Source: Streptococcus sanguinis
GTDB taxonomy: Bacteria > Bacillota > Bacilli > Lactobacillales > Streptococcaceae
NCBI GenBank assembly: GCA_013378335.1
Contig: CP040556.1
Location: 1,922,001-1,986,000 of the forward strand
DNA length: 64,000 nucleotides
Direction: 5' to 3'
Shown here piece by piece: positions 27,774 to 37,250 of this stretch; the first letter of the stretch is position 1; every line of letters begins with the position of its first letter. The position numbers were made by a program, and so were the translations under genes. The notes under the pieces were generated by a model, which worked only from the letters and a program-made list of their open reading frames with translations, searched no databases and had not been told where the DNA came from.

Positions 27774-28466
27774 TTATCTATGACTAATCTTCCGTGTCAG
27801 GAAATCCCCAACAAACTGAATAAAGAAGATAAGCAGTAAAATAAGAATCGTCGCAAGAATGGTCACATCATGGTTGAAACGCTGATAACCATAAGTCAGG
27901 GCAACATTTCCCAGTCCACCGGCACCAATCGCTCCAGCCATAGCAGTCTCCCCAACCAAAGAGATCAGTGTAACAGTCACCACACGAATCAAGTCCGGCA
28001 GACCTTCCCGCAAGTAAACACCGACAATGTCCCAGAAGGTTGCTCCACTAGCCTGCGCTGCTTCAATGACTCCTCGGTCTAGTTCGGATAAGACCACCTG
28101 AACCTGACGGGCAAAGAAAGGAAAAACAGCCAGTGAAAGAGGCACCAAGGCCGCAGTCGGTCCAATCCCAGTTCCTACAATAATCCGAGTAAAAGGATTG
28201 ATGAGGGCCAAGAGAATGATGAAAGGAATCGCTCGGAAGATTGAGGTAACCTTGTCTAGGACGAAAAAGACAAGTCTATTTTCCAAAATACCTCTCGGCC
28301 CTGTCAAGACGAGCAAGAGACCAGCGATAAAGCCTAGAATCCCTCCGATAAAGAAAGGAATGATAGTCATATACAGGGTCAGGTAAATAGCTGTTCCCCA
28401 GCCAGCCTGCCCAGACCAGCCCATTCTATAAACATTGGGCATAAATTGTTGAATCAGCTGTAGCAT
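27774..28466 (-). CDS. metI: Methionine ABC transporter permease
   Basis: 230 residues with five or so membrane helices and the permease motif EAAQASGATFWDIVGVYLREGL. It matches MetI/MetP of the D- and L-methionine importer. Its ATG overlaps the stop of metN (TAATG), indicating tight coupling. A weak GC-rich hairpin with a T run lies downstream near 27735-27760. Confidence 0.92.
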   Translation of the reverse strand: MLQLIQQFMPNVYRMGWSGQAGWGTAIYLTLYMTIIPFFIGGILGFIAGLLLVLTGPRGILENRLVFFVLDKVTSIFRAIPFIILLALINPFTRIIVGTGIGPTAALVPLSLAVFPFFARQVQVVLSELDRGVIEAAQASGATFWDIVGVYLREGLPDLIRVVTVTLISLVGETAMAGAIGAGGLGNVALTYGYQRFNHDVTILATILILLLIFFIQFVGDFLTRKISHR

Positions 28467-29533
28467 TAGTTACTCCCTTCTTTCAGAACATGCAGCTCTA
28501 CTCCTGTTTCGCGCAGACTTTCCTGCACCGCCGCCAGTTGCTTGGTCTCTCCAGATAAGATAACGACCATTTCTCCGACTGGTACATGGTCTAAAATCTC
28601 AATATTAGCGTGAAGAATATTGGCCGATATGTGATACTGCTTGTAAATGTCGTTTATAATGGCTGTGTCCGTCACCACACCTGAGTATTTCAGATGGGCC
28701 AGAATGGAATTTTCCGGCAGGTTTTGCACAATCCTCTGCTGGTTGATTTTGATCATAGCCTCATTGATACCCGTTGCGGTCGTAATGAAATCTTGGGTCA
28801 GCTCATTCTTGGGATTAGAGAAAATATCCAGAACTGAGCCTTCCTCAATCAGCCGACCATTTTGCATGACTGCTACCCGGTTGGCAATGTCCTTGACAAT
28901 CTGCATTTCGTGGGTAATGAGGACAATTGTCAGACCCAATTTTTGATTCAAATCCTGCAATAGAGCAAGAATCTGCTTGGTGGTCTTAGGATCCAGAGCG
29001 GATGTGGACTCGTCCGAGATGAGGATTTTGGGATCATTGGCCAAGGCCCGCGCAATGGCCACCCGCTGCTTCTGACCGCCAGACAGCTGGGCAGGATAAT
29101 TGTCCGCCCGATCCGCTAAGCCTACCAAGTCTAAAAGCGTATGAACTTTCTTGTCTTTTTCAGCAGCTGATAAAGGAGAATGCTTGAGCGCAAAGGCAAC
29201 ATTTTCCTTGGCTGTCATCTGAGCCATGAGGTTAAAATGCTGGAAAATCATCCCAATATCCTTACGCTTTTGGCGTAGCTCAGCCGCAGTAAGCTGAACC
29301 TGATGATGATCATAGAAAACCGTATCATCCACCGTAATCTTGCCAGCAGACGGCACCTGCAGCAAGTTAATGACACGAACCAGGGTAGACTTGCCGGCAC
29401 CAGAATAGCCTACAATTCCATAAATATCTCCCTGATTAATATGAATGGTCACATCTTCTACGGCCCTAATGTCTTGCTTCTTTTGATTAAAAACGACATC
29501 AATGTGATCCAATTTGATAATTTCTTTGCCCAT
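28466..29533 (-). CDS. metN: Methionine ABC transporter ATPase
   Basis: About 355 residues. Walker A is GYSGAGKST, the signature LSGGQKQRVAIARAL, Walker B KILISDESTSALDP. The C-terminal 90 residues form the NIL (ACT-like) domain that binds methionine and trans-inhibits transport. I take ATG 29533 (MGKEIIKLDHIDV) as start; AAGGAG lies 13 bases upstream, rather far, so a slightly longer start is possible. Coupled with metI; metQ lies upstream past a hairpin. Confidence 0.93.
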   Translation of the reverse strand: MGKEIIKLDHIDVVFNQKKQDIRAVEDVTIHINQGDIYGIVGYSGAGKSTLVRVINLLQVPSAGKITVDDTVFYDHHQVQLTAAELRQKRKDIGMIFQHFNLMAQMTAKENVAFALKHSPLSAAEKDKKVHTLLDLVGLADRADNYPAQLSGGQKQRVAIARALANDPKILISDESTSALDPKTTKQILALLQDLNQKLGLTIVLITHEMQIVKDIANRVAVMQNGRLIEEGSVLDIFSNPKNELTQDFITTATGINEAMIKINQQRIVQNLPENSILAHLKYSGVVTDTAIINDIYKQYHISANILHANIEILDHVPVGEMVVILSGETKQLAAVQESLRETGVELHVLKEGSN

Positions 29534-29705
29534 AATTTCCGATTCACTCCTTGATTTGTCCAATATGAGATTTAGCCACTATAGCCTTTTAATTTGCTTT
29601 CCGCTTGTCGCTTGACTAGGGAAATGTGCTACCACAAGCCGCAATCTTTACCGACCTAACCCAAAGCCAGATAATGATTAAACTAAATGACCATAATAGC
29701 AGATA

Positions 29706-29734
29706 AAGGGCTGGAGAAGCTAATCTCCGCCCTT
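29706..29734 (-). terminator. Hairpin between metQ and metN
   Basis: AAGGGCTGGAGA and TCTCCGCCCTT pair with one bulged base; TTTATC follows on the minus strand. It probably acts as a partial terminator that lets metQ exceed metNI in expression (inference). Confidence 0.65.
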
Positions 29735-29781
29735 CTTAATCATTTCATTTATTCAATACAATGACTTTCTACTAGTAAAAA

Positions 29782-30651
29782 TTACCACACTGGCTGATCC
29801 ATACCATCTGATGATTCTTCGATAACTTTTTTCACTTCATCAGTGTGGTAAGCCTTGATAATTTTTTCAATCGCGTCAGCCTTGTCTGATTTCTTCCAAT
29901 CTGCTTTCGCTGCAATCAGATTATACCATTGTTTTGAGTTTTCATTGGCTTCTTCTTTGAAGAGAGCCTTCTTGTAGTCAATGCCTGCTTCGCGAACGAA
30001 AGTATTATTGACAACTGCAGCATCTGCTGAAGTCAGAGAAGCTGGTGTTTGAGAGGCATCCAACTCAGAAATTGTCAGATTCTTCTTGTTTTCTTTGATG
30101 TTGGCAACAGTCGCAAGCTCGTTTCCTTTAACATCAAGCTTGATCAAGCCAGCTGATTCAAGAAGATAAAGAGCGCGGCTCTCATTTGTTGCATCATTTG
30201 GAACGGCAATCGTACCATTTTCTGGGATGTCTTTCACATCTGTATATTTATTTTTGCCGTCCTTTGTACCAGAGTAGAGACGAATAGGAGCGATATAGGT
30301 ATCCGCAACAGACACAAGGTCTGCTCCCTTCTCTTTGTTCCAGTTTTCAAGGAAGTTGTAATGTTGGAAAGCGTTGATATCCACATCACCGTCAAGCAGA
30401 GCTTGGTTCGGCTGAGAGTAGTCGGTAAACTGCGTATATTCTAATTTAACGCCTGCATTTTCTTTGTCAAGAATCTCTTGAACCTTGTTCCAGCGCGCTT
30501 CTTCTGTATCACTCAGGCTCATCACCCCGACCTTAACCGTTACAGTTCCGTCTTCTGATTTGCTCTCCTTACTAGAAGAGCCGCCGCAAGCTGCCAAACC
30601 CAAGGCTGCAAGCCCTACTAGGCCTACTGAAAAGATTTTTTTCAAATTCAT
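29782..30651 (-). CDS. metQ: Methionine-binding lipoprotein
   Basis: About 289 residues. The signal peptide MNLKKIFSVGLVGLAALG ends in the lipobox LAAC, giving a lipid-anchored Cys near residue 22, followed by a GGSSSKES linker. The body is NlpA/MetQ type (VKVGVMSLSDTEEARWNKVQ, YTQFTDYSQPNQAL, DVDINAFQHYNFL). It captures methionine at the outer membrane face and delivers it to MetNI. Two ATGs in a row occur at 30654 and 30651. A long palindrome lies about 90 bases upstream. Confidence 0.94.
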   Translation of the reverse strand: MNLKKIFSVGLVGLAALGLAACGGSSSKESKSEDGTVTVKVGVMSLSDTEEARWNKVQEILDKENAGVKLEYTQFTDYSQPNQALLDGDVDINAFQHYNFLENWNKEKGADLVSVADTYIAPIRLYSGTKDGKNKYTDVKDIPENGTIAVPNDATNESRALYLLESAGLIKLDVKGNELATVANIKENKKNLTISELDASQTPASLTSADAAVVNNTFVREAGIDYKKALFKEEANENSKQWYNLIAAKADWKKSDKADAIEKIIKAYHTDEVKKVIEESSDGMDQPVW

Positions 30652-30739
30652 CATTTTTTCTCCTTTAATGGATAAAATTCTAAATCTTCTATTTTATAAG
30701 ATTACTTCTCATTTTACCATGTTCAAGGAGACTTGGCTT

Positions 30740-30776
30740 ATATAAATAATTTATCGCCGTGATAAAAAATTTATAT
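30740..30776. promoter_or_regulatory. 37-bp palindrome upstream of metQ
   Basis: ATATAAA-taa-TTTATC-GCCGT-GATAAA-aaa-TTTATAT: nested arms (30740-30746 with 30770-30776, and 30750-30755 with 30761-30766) symmetric about a 5-base centre. It sits upstream of the likely metQ promoter, in an activator-like position, and differs from the TATAGTTT-type MET-box. Confidence 0.5.
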
Positions 30777-30812
30777 GACTGATTGAAGCATTTGAGTTGA
30801 TTTTATGCCCTT

Positions 30813-31748
30813 TTACTGCATGAAGGTCAGCAGATAGCCGTATCCTTCTGCTTCCATTTTTTCTTTTGGGATAAATCGCAGAGCTGCTGAGTTGATACAG
30901 TAACGTAGACCGCCTGCTGATTCTGGGCCGTCAGTAAAGACATGCCCCAGATGGGCATTGCCAGAACGGCTGCGCACTTCGATCCGCTCCATGCCATGGC
31001 TCTTGTCTTCATAATATCGCAGAACTTCTCTGGCGATAGGCCGGCTAAAGCTAGGCCAGCCGCAGCCAGATTCAAACTTGTCACCAGCAAAAAAGAGGGG
31101 CTCTCCAGTCGTCACATCTACATAAATCCCTTCTTCAAAAATGGCATTATAGCTATTATGGAAAGGACGCTCTGTTGCACTAAGCTGTGTCACCTGGTAC
31201 TGTTCTTCCGTCAGCTGCTCTTTTAGTTCCGCATCTGTAGGCTTCTCATACTGGCCTGGATCGACCAAGGGCTGATAGGCATCATTGACATTGATATGGC
31301 AGTAGCCGCTGGGATTTTTCTTGAGATAATCCTGATGATAATCCTCAGCTAGGACATAGTGACGCAAAGGCTCTAGCTCAACAGCAATCTTTCTCCCCAG
31401 CTGCTTTTCCTGTTCAGCAAAGACTTGCTCAATGACTGTCTTATCGGCTTGATTGGTATAGTAAACGCCCGTCCGATACTGACGTCCTACATCATTTCCC
31501 TGCTTATTGACCGACAGAGGATCAATGACTCGGAAATAATAGAGCAGGATTTCCCGCAGGCTAATCTGCTTTTCATCGTAGACCAGATGAACCGTCTCTG
31601 CATGGTCCGTCTGGTGAATCAGCTGGTAGTTAGTTGATTCTACCTGTCCATTGGCATATCCCACTGTCGTTTCCTCCACACCCTCAATGCGGGAAAAGTA
31701 CTCTTCCAATCCCCAGAAGCATCCGCCTGCTAGATAAATTTCTGCCAT
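30813..31748 (-). CDS. msrAB: Bifunctional peptide methionine sulfoxide reductase MsrA/MsrB
   Basis: 311 residues. The N-terminal MsrA domain carries catalytic Cys10 in GGCFWG; the C-terminal MsrB domain has ESGCGWPSF and the catalytic Cys in [11 protein letters not shown]. Together they reduce S and R methionine sulfoxide in proteins. There is no signal peptide or membrane anchor, so this is the cytoplasmic form. In an H2O2-producing organism with SpxB this repair is expected to matter. Two CxxC-type structural zinc pairs of some MsrB proteins are not obvious. Monocistronic, near the methionine uptake genes. Confidence 0.94.
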   Translation of the reverse strand: MAEIYLAGGCFWGLEEYFSRIEGVEETTVGYANGQVESTNYQLIHQTDHAETVHLVYDEKQISLREILLYYFRVIDPLSVNKQGNDVGRQYRTGVYYTNQADKTVIEQVFAEQEKQLGRKIAVELEPLRHYVLAEDYHQDYLKKNPSGYCHINVNDAYQPLVDPGQYEKPTDAELKEQLTEEQYQVTQLSATERPFHNSYNAIFEEGIYVDVTTGEPLFFAGDKFESGCGWPSFSRPIAREVLRYYEDKSHGMERIEVRSRSGNAHLGHVFTDGPESAGGLRYCINSAALRFIPKEKMEAEGYGYLLTFMQ

Positions 31749-31869
31749 AAAAACACCTCATTTCTTTGCGTCTATTTTCTCATAAAAGGAAAGGAAATTA
31801 TAGCGATTTGATTAGAACTTTCTTCAGAATGATATGAAAAACTGGGTTGCAATCAACATCAACCCAGAC

Positions 31870-31944
31870 TTATCCATCAATTTCAGCGTCAACATATTGT
31901 TGTTTAGAAATATGTTGTCTTTGTCTATCAGTAAAATACACCAT
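31870..31944 (-). pseudogene. 24-codon frame following a DUF1310 gene
   Basis: Starting 2 bases after the DUF1310 stop with AAGGGTGA as ribosome binding site, it encodes MVYFTDRQRQHISKQQYVDA then EIDG and stops. The text looks like the N-terminus of a longer protein, so it is probably a truncated gene of the same operon. Two hairpins follow (31842-31867 and around 31890-31917), one of which may terminate transcription. Confidence 0.4.
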
Positions 31945-31946
31945 AA

Positions 31947-32336
31947 TTATTCACCCTTTAGTAAATCACTTAGTTTTTTTGATACAATGCTACCACCAAT
32001 TTCTAATTTTTTTGATGCATAATCTTCATTGATAGTATCTTTAATATACAAATCTTTGTTATTGTTAATATATGTAGTAATCACAATACCACCCATTGGA
32101 TGAAGTTCTGCGGAATTATAATCAATTTTATATGACTTTATAATACCCGTTTCAGTTAAATACTGACTATCTAAATTCTTTATCCCTTCTTCAATTAATT
32201 GTTTTACTTCTTCACTTCTTACAACTTTAAGCATCTCTTCCCTTTGCTTATCTTCTTGCATTTGCTTATTCATACTACAGCCGCCCATAAAAATAATAAT
32301 TCCAAAAACTCCCAAAATAGATAGTAATTTCTTCAT
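31947..32336 (-). CDS. DUF1310-family lipoprotein
   Basis: 129 residues. The N-terminus MKKLLSILGVFGIIIFMGGC is a lipoprotein signal with a Cys at the end of the hydrophobic stretch. The remainder (SEEVKQLIEEGIKNLD, HPMGGIVITTYINNNKD, IVSKKLSDLL) is the streptococcal/listerial DUF1310 pattern, a small secreted fold of unknown function. A strong AAAGGAGG precedes the ATG. A paralogue lies 270 bases upstream (32602-33009). Confidence 0.82.
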   Translation of the reverse strand: MKKLLSILGVFGIIIFMGGCSMNKQMQEDKQREEMLKVVRSEEVKQLIEEGIKNLDSQYLTETGIIKSYKIDYNSAELHPMGGIVITTYINNNKDLYIKDTINEDYASKKLEIGGSIVSKKLSDLLKGE

Positions 32337-32422
32337 TTCTACATCCCCTCCTTTACCTCTTTATACTATAAAATGATTTAATAGGGAATGACTCTATATT
32401 ACAATAAAATTATCGTAGAAGA

Positions 32423-32605
32423 TTATACGAGTCTGATTAACCAAACTAGAGCAATTCGTAAATAAGGTGGAAGAACAGCGTGACCAGTATTATCGTAAAC
32501 TTGAGTGACTGTGCCAACACTTCTATCATATTGATCTTTTACTTCACGATTAAGAGAATTGTCGTTATCTTCAGTCATAGCCGTCTGAAGATTTTGATCA
32601 TTCAC
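32423..32605 (-). pseudogene. 60-codon frame after DUF1310 paralogue, possible gene fragment
   Basis: A GTG at 32605 overlaps the TGA of the upstream DUF1310 gene (GTGA), then 60 codons run to 32423. It reads through REVKDQYDRSVGTVTQVYDN and ends LRIALVWLIRLV. I recognise no family. With no Shine-Dalgarno sequence of its own it would depend on coupling. It may be the fused ends of a larger decayed gene. Confidence 0.35.
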
Positions 32606-33009
32606 ATATTTTTTGCTCTTTTAACGTTTTCCTTTAACAAAGCTGATAATTTAGGTGATACGGTATAGCCATATGTTTCATACTCTCCATTGTCATTTTT
32701 TATCAATCCAAAATGAAAGTCCAACTCTTTATTGTTATTAAAATACAATCGAACCATCAGCCCCCCCATCGGATTATATTCTAATGTCTCAGTATCAATT
32801 TCATAAGATTGAATAACTCCTTCTCTTGTTAGAGCATTAGGATCATTCGCTCTCATATGTTCTTCATAAATCTTTCTTGCTTCTTTACTAGTCGCAATGC
32901 GTATCATTTCCTGTTTCTTCTGGTGTTGGTGCATACTAAATCCTATGATAACCAGTCCCATAAGCACTAGAATACTGAGTACACTCCATAAGAATTTTTT
33001 ATTCATCAT
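32602..33009 (-). CDS. DUF1310-family membrane-anchored protein
   Basis: 135 residues. One N-terminal membrane segment (FLWSVLSILVLMGLVIIGFS) without a lipobox Cys, then the DUF1310 region (SKEARKIYEEHMRAND, NPMGGLMVRLYFNNNKELD, GYTVSPKLSALLKENVKRA). It is clearly paralogous to the lipoprotein at 31947-32336, sharing the PMGG...NNNK and SxKLSxLLK patterns. Either of two tandem ATGs can serve. Function unknown; the paired copies with fragments between suggest repeated duplication and loss. Confidence 0.8.
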   Translation of the reverse strand: MMNKKFLWSVLSILVLMGLVIIGFSMHQHQKKQEMIRIATSKEARKIYEEHMRANDPNALTREGVIQSYEIDTETLEYNPMGGLMVRLYFNNNKELDFHFGLIKNDNGEYETYGYTVSPKLSALLKENVKRAKNM

Positions 33010-33118
33010 AATTTCCCTTTCACACTATCTTATCAATTTATTTTACTTATAGTATCGCACAGTTCTAGGATATCATTTAAAATGTGGAGGTTAGTAGTTC
33101 CCAGATATTTCCATCGCT

Positions 33119-33168
33119 CTAAAAAAAGATTGAAGAAAGTCTTCAAATATGGAGCTTTCTTCAATCTT
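33119..33168 (-). terminator. pyrD terminator
   Basis: AAGATTGAAGAAAG (33126-33139) pairs with CTTTCTTCAATCTT (33155-33168); TTTTTT follows on the minus strand. Confidence 0.88.
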
Positions 33169-33185
33169 AGACAGTCGTATTTTAA

Positions 33186-34124
33186 TTACCCCTCAATATA
33201 CTTCAATTTTCCTCGGAAATCTTCCAGACTTTCATAGCCTTTTTCTTCCATAATAGCCTTGAGTTCTGCAGTGATTCGCTCGAAGGCTGCCACTCCTTCT
33301 TTATGAAGGGTTGTTCCTACCTGCACCATACTGGCTCCACAGAGGATATGCTCAAAAGCATCGCGGCCAGTCAGGACACCTCCTGTTCCGATGATTTGGA
33401 TTTCTGGTTTAAGGCGTTGGTAAAATGCATGGACATTGGCTAAAGCGATCGGTTTGATGTACTGTCCTCCGATACCGCCAAAACCATTTTTCGGACGAAT
33501 GACCACTGACTCATCTTCTATATAAAGACCGTTTCCGATAGAGTTTATACAATTGACAAACTTGAGCGGATAGTTGTTAAAAATCGCCGCAGCCTGGTCA
33601 AAATGCACGATGTCAAAATAAGGAGGCAGCTTGATGCCCAACGGCTTGGTGAAATAAGCAAAAACTTCTGACAAAATCGTTTCAGTCGCTTCAAAATCAT
33701 AGGCAATCTGTGGCTTGCCAGGGACATTGGGGCAAGAGAGATTGAGCTCAGTAATGCCTTTAAAGTCACTTGCCTGCACTTTCTGAAGAATGGTGTGGGT
33801 TTCTTCTGGCGACATACCGACCAAAGAGAGGAAGAAAGTACGATTTGGTTCGCTTTCCTGGAGTTCCAGCAGGTAGTCAAGATAGTAGTCTAAACCATTG
33901 TTGGGCAGTCCCATGGAGTTGATAGACCCCAGCGGAACATCCTGATAGCGCGGTTCTGGGTTTCCCGGGCGAAATTCCAGCGTCGCCGTCTTGGTCACAA
34001 AGGTTCCCGCAGCAGAATCTTTGACTTCTGCCAGTTCCTCTTTTGTCATGCAGGCAACCCCAGCTGCATTCATCAGGCAGTTATCAAAATTAAAACCAGC
34101 AATCTGTGTCGATGTCGAAACCAT
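33186..34124 (-). CDS. pyrD: Dihydroorotate dehydrogenase, class 1A (fumarate-dependent)
   Basis: 312 residues, the length of lactococcal PyrDA. FMN-site sequences are visible: [32 protein letters not shown], and the catalytic Cys in [14 protein letters not shown] that defines class 1[21 protein letters not shown] binds the flavin phosphate. It is soluble and passes electrons to fumarate in pyrimidine synthesis. AAGGAG precedes the ATG. Monocistronic with a terminator; no other pyr gene is nearby. Confidence 0.94.
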   Translation of the reverse strand: MVSTSTQIAGFNFDNCLMNAAGVACMTKEELAEVKDSAAGTFVTKTATLEFRPGNPEPRYQDVPLGSINSMGLPNNGLDYYLDYLLELQESEPNRTFFLSLVGMSPEETHTILQKVQASDFKGITELNLSCPNVPGKPQIAYDFEATETILSEVFAYFTKPLGIKLPPYFDIVHFDQAAAIFNNYPLKFVNCINSIGNGLYIEDESVVIRPKNGFGGIGGQYIKPIALANVHAFYQRLKPEIQIIGTGGVLTGRDAFEHILCGASMVQVGTTLHKEGVAAFERITAELKAIMEEKGYESLEDFRGKLKYIEG

Positions 34125-34270
34125 AGTAAAACGCTCCTTTTTCTTCTGAAGGCGAGTGCCTTTAGCTCATTTCCTCTATTATATCACCAAAACCCGCTTT
34201 TTCGTTTTTTAAACCAGCAATTCCTGACTAACGTTCGGAAAATATCCAGTTCGATTGACCCTCTTTCTGA

Positions 34271-34310
34271 AATATTTCAGAAAACAAATTGTGGAAATTT
34301 TTAGAAAATT
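34271..34310 (+). promoter_or_regulatory. Two CodY-like boxes upstream of gdhA
   Basis: AATTTTTAGAAAATT at 34296-34310 matches 14 of 15 bases of the CodY consensus AATTTTCWGAAAATT; a weaker copy (ATATTTCAGAAAACA, near 34272-34286) lies upstream. Both precede the gdhA -35 box. CodY control of gdhA is known in streptococci; these particular sites are inferred. Confidence 0.72.
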
Positions 34311-34321
34311 CAACTTTTTTC

Positions 34322-34446
34322 TTTACAAGGGAAAAAAAGTCTGCTATAATGTTCCATGTAATAAAATATGACATTTAAAAGATGTCTGTTTTAAAGTTTT
34401 AAACACATCCTCGTCATACAAGCTGCAAGCAGCTTCCGACAGGATG
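34322..34446 (+). promoter_or_regulatory. gdhA promoter and structured 5' leader
   Basis: TTTACA (34322-34327), 17 bases, TATAAT (34345-34350). The leader of about 120 bases holds a hairpin GACAT/ATGTC (34371-34387) and a two-tier stem from 34406 to 34446: outer CATCCT/AGGATG, inner AAGCTG/CAGCTT with loop CAAG. No T run follows, so it is not a simple terminator; it may stabilise or control the message. Confidence 0.65.
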
Positions 34447-34474
34447 GTTTACTATTTTATTTAAAGGAGAATGA

Positions 34475-35824
<1,350 letters not shown>

Positions 35825-35855
35825 CTAGTCGATACATCCTATCGGAGGACAAATC

Positions 35856-36341
35856 ATGAACTTACGGCCAATGGAAGTGAGAGACAATCCAGCTGTAGCG
35901 CAGCTCATTCGAGCCAGTCTAGAAGAATTCGGGCTTGACAAACCAGGAACTGTCTACTTTGATTCTCATCTAGATCATTTGGCCGACTATTATCAACATC
36001 AAGAGAGGGCAGCTTACTTTGTTCTGGAAGATGAAGGTCATCTCGTTGGCTGCGGTGGCTTTGCACCTGTGTCTGATAAAATTGCTGAATTACAAAAACT
36101 GTATGTCACTAAAAACAGTCGTGGCAAAGGTTATTCCAGTCGGCTGATAAAGCAGATATTCCAAGAAGCCCGCCTAGCAGATTATGAACAGCTTTATCTA
36201 GAAACCACTACTGAACTAGCTACGGCCGTGGCCGTCTATCAACACTATGGTTTTACATCACTGCAACAACCAATTTCTAACGCTGCCGGCCACCCAGCTA
36301 TGAATATCTGGATGATAAAATCTCTCTTATCAGATGAATAG
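35856..36341 (+). CDS. GNAT-family N-acetyltransferase
   Basis: 161 residues with the GNAT core: GHLVGCGGFAPV, LQKLYVTKNSRGKGYSSRLI (acetyl-CoA pyrophosphate loop) and YLETTTELATAVAVYQHYGF. CGGAGG precedes the ATG. It lies 31 bases downstream of gdhA in the same direction, and has been placed between gdhA and a duplicate of the gdhA tail. Substrate unknown; a small-molecule or protein amine. Confidence 0.87.
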   Translation: MNLRPMEVRDNPAVAQLIRASLEEFGLDKPGTVYFDSHLDHLADYYQHQERAAYFVLEDEGHLVGCGGFAPVSDKIAELQKLYVTKNSRGKGYSSRLIKQIFQEARLADYEQLYLETTTELATAVAVYQHYGFTSLQQPISNAAGHPAMNIWMIKSLLSDE

Positions 36342-36362
36342 ATGTCGGTATACCCTGGCTGT

Positions 36363-36506
36363 CTCAAGAACATCATGACCAACATCCTCAACACAGCTAA
36401 AACTACCGCTGAAACTTACAGACTTGGCAAAAACTACCTGGCTGGTGCTAACATTGCTGCTTTCGAAAACGTAGCAAACGCTATGATTGCCCAAGGTATT
36501 GTCTAA
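36363..36506 (+). pseudogene. Duplicated 3' end of gdhA
   Basis: 144 bp align base for base with gdhA 35681-35824 at a constant offset of 682, with 10 differences. It encodes [20 protein letters not shown] and ends [12 protein letters not shown] at the same stop position. It has no start codon or ribosome binding site. The gdhA terminator follows this copy rather than gdhA itself. Confidence 0.92.
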
Positions 36507-36519
36507 GATTCATTTGCTC

Positions 36520-36550
36520 AATCCTCAATCATTATGATTGGGGATTTTTA
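36520..36550 (+). terminator. Terminator after gdhA tail copy
   Basis: AATCCTCAATCA (36520-36531) pairs with TGATTGGGGATT (36535-36546), one mismatch, then TTTTA. It ends the gdhA-GNAT transcript. Confidence 0.82.
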
Positions 36551-36602
36551 TGTTGGCTTCAAAAAAGCTCACTATTTAAAATAGTAAGCTTAAAATCAAG
36601 AT

Positions 36603-37250
36603 TTATTTTACTTCTACTAATGCAAAAGACAGGCATTCAACTATTTCATTTACTATCTCATCTATATCTAGGTCCTCATTATCATTCAACATCATTGGAA
36701 GAACATAAGAAAGACTCAAAGCTAAAATATAGCGAACGATTCTTTCGTTTGACCAATTTCTGATGAGGCCCTTTTCTTTAAACTGATTCAGAACTGGACT
36801 AATTGGCCTAATGATAGAGTGAACAATAACATTCCCTAACTGGTTAGAAATAGTATTATCAATAAAAGAACGACTCAAGAGAATTTTAACTTGCATTTGA
36901 TTCTCCTGAATAAAAACTAGTCTATCACGAACAATACTTCTCAAAAACACTGAAAAAGTCTCTTGGTTTGCTGTAAATTTCTTCTTAGAAAAATCAGCAA
37001 TCACATCTGGAATAACTTGATCAAGAAAAGTCGATAAAATTGCTTCTAAGATGCCTTCCTTGGTCTTAAAGTAACTAAAAACCGTCCCTTCTGAAACTCC
37101 AGCTTCCTTGGCGATAAGACTTGCTGTTGTGTTTTCAAAACCAATTTCTGAAAATAACTTTAGACTTGATAACAGCACTTGACGTTGTTTTAAACTCAAA
37201 TTGCTATTTTCTAATGTCTGGGCATACTTTTGTTCTAAACTTTCCACCAC
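36603..37250 (-). CDS. TetR-family regulator
   Basis: About 215 residues. The N-terminal helix-turn-helix reads LKLFSEIGFENTTASLIAKE followed by AGVSEGTVFSYFKTKEGIL; the C-terminal ligand domain is divergent as usual. GGGAGG lies 5 bases before a GTG at 37250 and 8 before one at 37247, so a GTG start is likely. Its beginning overlaps the end of the oxidoreductase gene by about 46 bases, showing they form one transcript. It probably represses its own operon through the palindrome at 38295-38312. Confidence 0.87.
   Translation of the reverse strand: MVESLEQKYAQTLENSNLSLKQRQVLLSSLKLFSEIGFENTTASLIAKEAGVSEGTVFSYFKTKEGILEAILSTFLDQVIPDVIADFSKKKFTANQETFSVFLRSIVRDRLVFIQENQMQVKILLSRSFIDNTISNQLGNVIVHSIIRPISPVLNQFKEKGLIRNWSNERIVRYILALSLSYVLPMMLNDNEDLDIDEIVNEIVECLSFALVEVK

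Noticed and set aside
35825..36362. Segment between the gdhA tail copies as a small integrative element
   Set aside because: Contains only a GNAT gene; no integrase, no terminal repeats other than the gdhA tails.
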